This document shows positions 43,471-56,400 of a stretch of 64,000 nucleotides of DNA, in pieces. The stretch covers positions 719,251 through 783,250 of the forward strand of contig NW_019091429.1 of assembly GCF_001949145.1 (NCBI RefSeq). The letters run 5' to 3'. Position 1 is the first letter of the stretch; the number at the start of each line of letters is the position of its first letter. Origin of the DNA: Acanthaster planci. Lineage: Eukaryota > Echinodermata > Asteroidea > Valvatida > Acanthasteridae. Position numbers and translations under genes: made by a program. The notes under the pieces are model-generated. The model was given only the letters and a program-made list of their open reading frames with translations, did no database searches and was not told the origin of the DNA.

Positions 43471-44115
43471 ATCAAGATCTGACAATGACATTCGATTTTC
43501 TGTATTGTAAATTCACCTCTCGCAGATGAGAAAAATAACTATCAAGGTAAAGATTAATCAAACAGGAACAAAACAATCAGCGAAATTTTTGGACAACTAG
43601 TACCACTTCAGCATAATTATCATACATTGATAGTCAAGAGACGGACTGGTTTGGTGTCATGCCGTCGCCTCATAGGAGTACTACAGTTGTGCTCAAAATT
43701 ATTCATACCCTCTGGAAAATAACATACTTTTCTAAATTCTTCATTTGTACAAGTTATTACATGTATGTTGATACTTTCACCATCTTTTTGTCTTTTTGTT
43801 GCAATACACAAACCCACGCGTGTGTTGGCTAAAATTCATTTGCACAATAATAGATACGGCCCAGGGTTCTTGTTTTGCTCCTGGTCAAAATTATTCATAC
43901 CCCAGACAAAATCCCAAGGAAAAAATTGCTTTTCATTCATACTGCTTATTTTCACTTTCTATGGCTGCAAGAATCTTTGGCATGAAGCTGTTTCAAGATG
44001 TTAGAATAAATACCTTCTTTTGGTGACTTTGTATCCAAGTCTCTGATGAAATGCCATCTCTCCCAAAGAGTATGAAAAGAAAAAAAATTAAGATCATTCT
44101 CAGTAACTCGTCACC

Positions 44116-45475
<1,360 letters not shown>

Positions 45476-45691
45476 TAAGAAGAGACTTTGGACTACGTAA
45501 ACCTGGGGTTTTATAAGGAGCAAAAAAAAAAACAACCCCGGGTCGTATCTATTATTATGCAAATTAAGTTTAGCCAACACACTTGTGGGTTTGTGTATTG
45601 CAAGGAAGTACCAACATAATAGCTTTTGCAAATGAAGAATTTAGAAAGCATGTTATTTTCCAGAGGGTATGAAGAATTTGGAGCACAGCTG

Positions 45692-47033
45692 TATGTGGAA
45701 GCCAATGTTGCAAACCGTGATGGCTAAAGAAACAATATCTGTTTGAAGACAGTCGTTATTCCAACTTGTACCTTTCGCTTTCATGTCTATACATGTATTT
45801 TACGTCAAAATTATAATTGTTAGAAGTGATTTCTTCAAACATTCCACACACCACACGATACGTATTACCAGCTCAGTATAAGTTCTGTGATGTCGACCTC
45901 ATATTTTTCCCCTTTTTCACGCCGATTGTCACTTAAAGTTGTTTCTGCCTTCTAAATTGGTTGGGCAAATCGTATTGAAATGGAAGGAGAGTTAACAATA
46001 ATTCATGGATTTTGGGCTGTTTTCCGGCATAGGCCTACACGTACTGTAGAAGAGCCCTGATCGATTACACGACATACTGGAATACAATAAGGTGCAGTAT
46101 AACGAAGCCCACTAAACACGAAAATGTGACGTGTGTACGAAGGCTATTCCGGTTAGTACAGGCTAAAAATGCACAGGTGTTTACGAAGACGGAATATAGA
46201 CGAAGGACGAGTCCCTTCACAAGTTAATACTGGGTAATATACTTCATTTGCATTCCTGTCGCGTTGGGGCCATGGACTGAAACGTTTATATATACTCCAA
46301 ATAGACTTAGTCCGTCAGAAAAGCCGTGGTATTGACTATTGAGACTTGACGGACTAGGGAAAAGGACTGAATTACAATGCCGATAACTTTAACAAGTACT
46401 GTCAGGTGTCATGTGTTCGTCTTCTTTTCAAGACACATAAGGATAACGTGGAGAAGATTCAACACGTTTCTCCGCAATATTTTGAGGAACATTGTAGATC
46501 TATGGAGTATGTGGAATATTTGAACCAATGCATGTTACATTTTCTCTGTCGTCGTGGCTTGTATAGCTTTGGCAAATAACACTGTCCTAATACAGTAATA
46601 TAAATCTGTAATATAACTCAGTCTGTATTTGTCTTCGGATTTTTCAAATATGTGAACATGTGTAAATATAAGTGAGTCTCAGTGGACAAAAATTTAGGTT
46701 TTCTCACAAATATAAACCAAGTCTTCAATGGGTCAGTGTTATTGTCCTTCTTTTTTACCCGTGACATTACAATAATCCATATCTCTCATGTGCCTCAATC
46801 ACAACCCTGATGTCAACAATAGTGCTTTAACATCTCCAATGCCGTATCTGCAAACTTTATTTTACAGAATTCTCTGTAGTGCTTCTTGTATCATTAATGG
46901 ACAAACTCTACTTACAACAGTCTAATTTGTAGGTGTTAATTCCATTTTTTAATGTGTTCTTATGTAAGAAACCATTTTCCTACACGCCACACTGAAGCCT
47001 TTTGAATAATATCTGTACATTGAGTTTGACTTA
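45692..47033. other. Region downstream of Lhx3/4, probably including its 3' UTR
   Basis: AT-rich. It contains a 10-bp stem hairpin at 46308-46356. No coding similarity. Confidence 0.45.
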
Positions 47034-47413
47034 CTAATACTGGGATTGCTCTATCCAGGAATGTTGGCTTGGAAAGTCTTGGTAGCCAGCTGGTGTGGGC
47101 GCATGTTGAAGATCAGCTACAGAACTGACCATAACTCTCATAGCTTCTCCTAAGCCATGACTGGCTGTGCTGAGCAAACCAGGCATCCCCGCGTCACTGT
47201 AAGGAATACTGGGCATCATGCTTGGCTGACTGACGGGAAGGCTGGGGGAATGGTTCAGCGAGTAAACTCCGGTCACTGACGGTGGAGGGGAACCGTAGCT
47301 CTCCCGTGCGTTGAGAAAGCTATTAGAGTGGCTGGCTTGGGGACCATTAGTAGACGTGTTCTGGTCATGACTCGAAAATCCCAAAGGTCTTTCGGGATTA
47401 ACTTCTGATGTCT
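47034..47413 (-). CDS. Lhx3/4 (lim3): Lhx3/4 exon 6 (C-terminal tail, stop)
   Basis: After acceptor ctccttatag the frame [18 protein letters not shown] runs through a Ser/Pro-rich tail to ...[16 protein letters not shown] and TAG at 47036-47034. The end is the conserved Lhx3/4 C-terminal motif, part of the transactivation region in vertebrates. Confidence 0.9.
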
Positions 47414-50400
47414 CTATAAGGAGGAAAGAGACTCATAAAAATGAACGTTTTAAATATGGACATTAAGTACAAAAAAGTCACAACTACACAGAGGAGGCAA
47501 TATGTCGAAAGCAGCTTAAATTCGTCTTCAAATAAAGGAAATCTTCAAGTAAAGAAACAGTAAACAAACACACTGGTTCCCCTCTGCTAGATTGGCCTTA
47601 ACCGTAACACAATTTACTTTGGGAGGGGCTTACATTAAATATGGCCTATGTTATCATGTTTCAAACACTCAGGATGTGTTATCCTCATAAATATATTGTC
47701 ATTATACTTTGTCTGTGATCGTGCCTTATAAATTGAGTAATTTCTCCTCTTCGTTAATCTATATAAATCATTTCCAGCGGAAATTTTGACATTACATGCA
47801 TCCCAAAGTTGCTGATTAATTATAAATATAAAAAAGAAGTATACTAAGTTCACAACTAATTTTGCCTCTCGTACAATAGCACTGCTGCAAATATACAGGA
47901 GATTTATACAAAGGTTAAACGAAAAATCGTTACCTGAAAATGCATTGAAAAGTCTGAGACTTTTCAAATCCTGTGGCTGAATTTTTAAACATAGCTTTAT
48001 AAATATTGATAAATTTGTTATAGTTACCGGTACCTTTAAAGTCCAGCTTTTCATCACTTGTTTCGAGCTTAATGGGAGATGCAAGTGATTCCTGTCCGCT
48101 CAGGACAGGACTACTGTTCTCGTTTCCTCTCTTGACCGTTCGAAAATATTGTCCCCAACGTTGGCGATTGGAATCTTTCTTCAGACGTTTCTCCTTCGCT
48201 CTTCGGTTTTGAAACCACACCTTAAACACAATTATAGAGACAAGAAACAGTTTTCTTCAATATTATTTTTTTACATGCATCCTTACTCCCTATTTTTTTA
48301 AATTCCTTAAAATATTTACAGACACTACTGAAAAACAACTGCAGCAAATGGTTCAGATATGTCTCAACTTAAACTTAAACCACAGGACTTGACAAGATTC
48401 CAACCTCTTACAATACAAAAATCAAAGGATTCCATATCATTCTTTCTCATTCCAGTAGTTCTATATCCAAATGTTGCCCGACTTAAGCATATAAAGGTAT
48501 TTCTGTGTTGGTTTATTATGACGGACAAAATTTGAAAAGGTTTATACCGTTATCGGCCTACTTTATTTCTGTATGTGCTGAAACTGAAAATAGCTGATCA
48601 CGCATAATAGCCACAATTAGGAAATACAAATTGTGTATATGAAAATGAACAAGTCCAAAGTTAATTACACCTAGGACTTTGCCTAATAATGGGATAGGGG
48701 CGAGGAACCAAAAGAAATCTTTTACTTTGGCGGGACTGGAGAGTTGAGTTGATTGCATGTTTCCTCCTTTAGGGTGGATCTATGTGCATAAATATAAAAA
48801 ACACCGTCTTCAACGGTCTCATTCTTTTATACTAAAAGTGAAGTTGTAAAGTAATTTCTTCAAACGTCAAAGGGGAAAGTGAAGGGAAAGACACTTTTGG
48901 CATCCAAAATGCATTTTATCCAAATTTGGAATGAGGTAATGCTCTGGGCCTCTGTTTTCTATTGCAAGCACTTCGCAGAGCTTTATTTCCGTTTGAAAAG
49001 ATTTTTACTCTTATAAAATATGTAACCGTAGACCTTTGCCCCAACAGAGGTCAGATATTACACGACTCGCAGATAAACATTTTTCATTTTAACAAGTTGT
49101 TCAATAGAATTTCAAAACCGAGGATGATACCATCACATTCTTTGATTTTCCGAATTTGAAGAACGTGTACGGAGGGACAAGTCACAAGCTTACTTGCACG
49201 ACTCGCATATCTAGGCAGGTTTCCTGAGCAAGTTGTTCTCGAACATGTCTCGCTGGCTTGGGACTGTTGGAATAAGCCGTCTTTAGGGTTTCCAGTTGTT
49301 TCGCTGTAATGGTTGTCCGAGGACGTTTATTGGAATTATCCATCTCAACTTCTATATGTACAGGAAAGAATCAACAGCTTCTGACGTTAAACTGCGATTT
49401 TGGGCCAACAGATCATCAGAAGCAAAGAGCTCAAAGTTTTGGTGCACAACAGCCTGTGAATTGGAGTACAGTAGGAACCTTATAAGAACAGTAACCAGGA
49501 TATTTGCTAAGTTTGGATTTATACAAAGTTTAATTCTTATTTAACTGTGACATTCAACGTATTTCACGCCACTGGGTGGCTCATGTTCGTGGGGAGAAAG
49601 GGCATTCACTGACTTAAGTCGTCGCACGAGGATTCTTTACGAGACCTGCGCCCCTGTGCCCTACCCCCCCCGTGTTCCCGTTACTTAGAATATGCTTAGT
49701 AAAATATCTAAAGAGTTTTATATGGAATTCTAACCCAGAATCTAATGGATTTTGCATGAGAAATGAAACTGTGACCAGCACAGGCTTACTGAACACCAGT
49801 CCTCCGTAATGTATTTGGACATAAAAATGGAGCGGTTGGCTCTGTAGATTTCGATTTATAAGTGATGAAAAAGAGGTAAATTGGAACCGTTAATTTTGTT
49901 CTCAAAGTTTGAGGATGTATTTCAGTGTGAAGAACCCTATAGCGAATCCATGTTTCAATTTGTAAGTTTCCATGTCAGATGTTGCACAAAGATCAGTTCA
50001 TCACCATATCAAATAAGTTCTGGAGTTTTAATTTCAGAGTGGTCTCCTTATTTCATCAGTGTCAGAATATTATTCCAAACAAAGACCAAAGAATGAAATC
50101 GGTATATATTTATACTCCGAGCGAAACGCTTTGTCGATTTTTTACGATCAAAGTGACAAAATAATGTTTCAGCAAAGCAGCCGTATGAACATTAATATGA
50201 CATTTAGAAAGGGGGAATTACCTTTGCTCCTTGCCACTTCGAAGTCATTCTTACACACGAGTTTGTTGTCGCTCATGAGATAAAATTCATCCCCCGTAGC
50301 TAACAGCCGATTACACATAACGCAAGCAAAGCACTGCAGATGATAGGCATTGTCTTGAGCTCGGCGTACTTTCTCTTTGGGAGCAATACTTTGATCACAG

Positions 50401-53400
50401 GCAGCACACCTTGCTCCATACCTTCTGTGGTGTGCAAGACAAAATATTTTGTACATAAGGGTTAATAAACAGACCTACAGTTTAAGTGAATTAACCAGAG
50501 TCGTATCCAGAGAAGGGGAAGAGAACTCGGGGAAATTGACTACCATGCACTCCTCCCCCATTGTTGTTTTAATTATTTTTTCTTACTGTCTGAAACAACG
50601 AAGATACAATATTTGCACCTACATTTTAAACTACTATTTCTGGTATAGCCTTCCATCCCAGTCCCCTGTGCCACAACCTGGGGGCGAGCTTGACCATCAT
50701 TTTTTGGTGTGATTTGGAATTCCGGTCCAAGCCCCCCCCCCGAAAAATCCTGGCTGCGCCACTGCTTAGTGCTTGAATCCATTCGTGTTTGATGAGTATG
50801 TGATCGAATCGATACTGGAATTACTCTCCAACGATTTTGTGATTTGTGCAAAAGATTCGTACGAAATACTCAAAAGCATGGGCGTATATCCCACTATATG
50901 ACCGGGGGCTGGGCTACTGAATAATCCCCTCTCTCTATCGTGGTGAGTAAAGATTAAAAGATATTTTGAAGAACCTTTCGGACTTCCCTACAAAGGAATT
51001 AGTATTCAACAGAACTCAAAATGGCAGAACAACAGAAAAAAATATATGAAATAAATGAAATAAAAATAAGTACGCCGTTTTGATGTAAGGTTCTGTGGGA
51101 GTGTAACATATTAAAAATCTACACTTGTCACCCCTTTGTGTCATATGGTGCCAGTACCCCCCCCCCCAAATTTCCATGGCTGGGCAAGTCATTCCCCCAT
51201 ACCCCTAGTTCCCGGCACAAATTTATGCCACTGCTCAAAAGGCTTGGATGTGTCCTATTTTTAAGCATTCAGTGTTTGCTGGCGCTGAGCTTTTGTCTTA
51301 CTCAAATTCCTCCATGACGCGCTAAATTAGAGGAAATAAACTTTTCGAGAGTGGATTGTCTGGTTGCTGAGAGGGAACTCAAAATTCTGTCAAAGTATTT
51401 CCTCGTAGCTAAGGAACACAGACTTAGCACAACACACTGTAGTAAAACCATACACACACGTACACACATTACGTCTGCGTATTTGCGTGTTTTTTGTAAA
51501 CATGTAACCGTTTAAAATTGAACACCTTTTGGGAAATACGTGTTTCGGAGTTCAGACAGTGTCACCACCCGATAAAAGTGTTTTTGTGTCTTATTATGAA
51601 TACCCAAATGTTCATGTGTCTAAATTTATTAACACATCAGCACTTATTTGCTTAAGAAATAACACCACAACGTGTTGAGCTTTGGATCATTAATACTTCA
51701 ACACGTTCATAAAGTTTTCCCAGGAAGGCGTTTAGGCCTAAAAGGCTTTATAACATGAACACTTGTTTTTACATTGCATAGTTTTAATGCGTAAAAGAAA
51801 GTTTGACACATTTCCCATTTTCAACGGAACCAGCGCGTATGGGATTGATCCTGCATGACACCTAAAGTGTTATTACTTTTTAGAAAGGATCATTTTTGTT
51901 TCTTAACCACCAGATAAGCTGGCATGAAGGCGCAGTTCTATAAGGTAAGGCAGGCAAATTTCTAAGCATGAGCATGGGCCTTGGCATAGTAAAACCTCCA
52001 CTGCCAACAACAGGTCACTTGAAAACATTCTTGCTTCATAAAAAATGTAACTTGGTAACCTACTATATACGACTCGAAAAAGAAAAGTTTTTTATCCGCA
52101 ACTGTAGTTTCGTTGTTTTCTAGAGCCACAAGAGCAAAGGGGAATCACGGGGCAATGTTGGATCCCACGAGGCATACTTGAATGTCTTTACCACGTTATT
52201 CCTCAATCAATGCCATCCAAACCGGCCTTTATGTGACGTTTCTCAAAACTGTCCTACTTAAGCGAACATTTCCCATTATTCTGGCATGACTTTCTTAAGA
52301 TTCGGTTTATAAGAATTGTTTATATCCAAAGCATTTTAGATATCTATTCATCATTCTTGACAGAACTAAAACATCTTCTTTTAGAAATAGTTTACGCAGA
52401 TCGTTCTGTGTGTTGCAGTCCGAAGCAGTCATCATTCGAACTTAACGCTTGTTAATGGCCATGACTCGCCATAGTTTTTACTTGACGAGTCTGACCAGTT
52501 TGTTTTTGACTTATGATGCACTTGACTACAGCTCCATTGTCTTGGCTCAACTACTTGTCATTAAAGGTTAAAAATTTATCCGGATTTGCATATTGTTTAC
52601 AAAATAACGACAAAAAAGTCAAGAATGGCTGTTTGCTTTATTTGCAGTCAATTTCAACAGACTCCTATACGAACAAAATGGCATGGCAGTATAAAGTACT
52701 CAGTTAAAACAGGGCATTTGGCTCATGAATAAGAGCATGCACTGTCCATGCGATTCATGTCTGAACAAAGACACCTTTGTTATGATTTAGAAAAGCCATT
52801 GTTTCCATGGTGAGTGTACGCGGGGCTTCAGCCCCCAACCTCATCACTCAGGACGAGAGCAATCGCGTAAAAAGGACAATTTCACCATAATGACTGTTAC
52901 ATGCTGATCGTTGCTAGATGATGGCAATGTTGTACGTTTGTGATATACAGACTGTGCATGTAGCATAAACTATACGGCTAGTGTATCATTTATTTCCCTT
53001 GGGACGCGAGATGAGCGAATCTTGCCTTTCTAATTTAGCCAGAAGCCGGTATAATTTCTGCCGGAATGATTTGGAAGCAGTGATGAGATGACAGTTTGGA
53101 TCTACAAAGCAAGCCCGACAAAGTATCGCGTTCCATGGAATCAACGCCTTGTGATTTCTCTGATTTCACATCTCTTGCTATTCCATCCATCAAACTAGAC
53201 AAAATATTCGGACCCCAGTAGCTGATAAAATACAGTATACCCTACAAAAATCCTACACATTATTACTCTGTGTAACACTTGCTATCAATCAGATCTATAA
53301 GGCGCATGAAATAATACTTTTGCTTCACATCACCGACTTTTAAAAAACTGCAGACTACGTGGCCTTGGACCTTAACCCATACTAGTAGTGCCATGAGTAA

Positions 53401-56400
53401 CTACACAGAAAACGTGAACGATACGGCGAAGGTATAGCATGGTGCCTTCGCGCAAATGGCACGCGCAATGGGCAGTGAAATCCTGACCGATCAGACTTAT
53501 AGGCGCGCATACATTTTCGGATGAGCCCTTGAAGGTACTGTGTATACAGTACTTAGTGAATTTAAATGGCGAAGGGGGTAATATAGCTGAATGTTTGAAT
53601 TTTCATTTTGCACACTAGCAAGCTGGGGGTCGTAGGTTAGAGTCCCACCCGAGCAGGTGTTAGAATTTGTATTAAAATTCACATCGATTTGTCATTGACA
53701 GCGGCAATAAAATGATTCTGACCTATGCATATTTGATGGAACGATACTTTCTTCCCTAGCATCAGTTGGCTTAAATGTTGCATTCATTTCTCAATGTAAA
53801 GATTTCATTTTAATACAGTTATGAGTGAATTTCGTTTTCTATTCAAAATTATTCAAGCGGTCTTGAGAATGAAAACTGACAAAATTGTTGGACGAAAGTG
53901 AAAAAGGGTATCGCGCTCATTGAGGGTCATTGTGTAAACTTAATTTCAAGGGCTCAAAATTTAATATAAGTACATGCAAGTAGCACTCCGTCGTGTTCAA
54001 TAATTGCAGCACGATCACATACCAGAAAACATACCAGCAACATCAGTGCTAGTTTCAACTTCTTCCCGCCCTTACCTTTTTGGTCCAATTAAAAAGAATA
54101 CGGGGCAAAACCAATCTACCAGGAAAGTATAACACAATGAAGTTGGCCAACAGATTTTCCCAGTCTTAGCAGGAGATTTGCATATCGACCCCTTTTGAGC
54201 CTATACTTCCCCAATTTCAGAAATCGACAGTTGTTAAAATTATACAGATGATCATTCAATGCGGAGTAAATATGAATTTAATAATGAAATGTCAACCAAT
54301 ATCCCAAACTTTTGGGTGTGTAGGTTTGGGTGTATTAAAACTTTCATTTGAGAGAGAACAAACCATCGGTGGTATCGCTTAGGAAAACGTCAACAAGATA
54401 GGATCCCAAGGGGGACACCAATGATTAAACGCATGCTTTGATTAAATTCCTTCTTTGAAACGTCCTAGCAGATGTGAAGTTGAGCGTAACACTGGCCTGT
54501 CGTGTTGTCTTTTCCTTCTCTCCCGCAATTAAATTTTCTCTTTCAAATCACAAGACCTTTCCTCCCGTTCAGCTTTTGTCATATGCCAATTTCATGGGTG
54601 GTTCTAGTAAGAGAACACTGGTTTATTTGCCGCCACAATAATGGAAATCAAGGATGGTCGCGTCTGCCACCTTATCTTCAATTTCCCTCAGTGTCTGTAG
54701 GCCGCTACTAATTCTTCATAAGCACAAAGGACGCAAAAAGTGTCTTCATCGCTGAAAAGGGGTATTTTTGTACCGAAGGTTTGAAGGTTTAATTTTCTCT
54801 GGGATGTCGTTAGAGAGAGTTTGGTGCTGTCAAAAGAAGCAAGGTAGCAGAGAATTTATCTGGCGATGTTGAGCGTGGTCTGGTCTGTTGGCTGGTCGCG
54901 TCAGGCTCTTGATTTCCCCTGATGATCATCTCTGTCAACTTGTGCTGATTCACCGCTCCCGAAGTGACCCAATTCGCGCTTGCACAGACACAATCACATA
55001 AATTAAATGGCTGCATATGCTGTGTCTCTTTGCGCATCTTCTCATAGCCATAACGACTATACTTGGTACACTGGACAATCACCTATCTGCAATAACGCAC
55101 TTGCTCTCCTCAGTGACTGTGATTTATGCACTGTATAAAAATAAAGCCAAGACCAACGGGTCTTTCAGAAAGCTGTTTGTACAATTAATCATAACAATAA
55201 ACGTTTGTACTCTACAAATAAAACATTTTATTTCATTTTTTTCACGTTTTCTTATATTGGTACAGGCAGTTCTGGAATATAGGCCCATCCCTAACAAGAT
55301 ACATGAATTAACAGACATAGCTCATGTAATGATTCCTTTTGATCTAACAGGATAATTTTGTAGGTATTATTTAAAATGATGGCGAGTTAAAGTTTCTAAA
55401 GTAGTACTTTCATGCAGGGAAACGACACTTATTTACATAAATGGGATCATCGTCAGAGGGGCTGCAGCTGAATAGTCAGGCTTTTATTACCTAATATGTT
55501 ATTTCGCTGCTATATGTTTAAAAGTTATAAGTAACGAAAATTGTTGAACCAAATTAGTCTTCGAACTTCGTGCACATATGGTCGCCTATATGAATGTTTT
55601 GTTGTAATGTTTTTTCTTTTGTTCCTATATTCTAATCAATATTATACAACGATTTTCAGGTTAAAACGAAAATAGTCAGTGGCAATGTCTGAAAACACTG
55701 ATGCAACCACTGATGGAAAAACCGTTCCTGATGACCCAGGCCAGATAACACCGTACTGGCCTGGTCCCTTTGCTTTCGCTGATTACTGTTGGCTGGGGTT
55801 GATTGCGTGAGCTCGGTGTCTGACGAGCCATGTCGTGGGGGGGGGCGGAGAGTAACGGCGCAGTGGCCAGCAGGTTGCTAGATTGATTAGTACCGTGACA
55901 GTTCTCTCTCGTCACGACTCGTAGATGACTGGAGCCTACCAAAGCCAAGCCGCAAGCTCCGCTACTGATTAATTTTTCTGCGAGCGGGTATTTGTTTACA
56001 TCGCAAGATTGGTTGGGAGTCCATCAACGAAGGAAGGGATTTCTACAAAGTTTAATTTAGCGTGCTCAGAAGATTCGTAATCAGCCACCGTGTTTCCATT
56101 TGAGGTAACCTTGCAAACGGTGTTTTCTTTTCTGGAATACTCGTTCTCAGTACACAAAGCCAAGCTAAGACTTTGCGAGAAATGGAACATTTGCAACATG
56201 TATTCTGAACATCGAAATCTTAGTCGTGGTCAGACAATACAAATCAGTGTAAAGATGTGGGAATAATGAAAACACTTATGATGAATCCAAATACATGTAC
56301 CCAAAACAAGATACTTAATCCCATTTTCTCAAAAACGTAACCCCTTCTTCATAGTTCTCTGGTTATTGTTTTACTACAAATAAACGCATAACTTGCAGAC

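Noticed and set aside
55676-55948. 90-codon minus-strand frame in Lhx3/4 intron 2
   Set aside because: No similarity; low-complexity serine/proline content and a poly-G tract.
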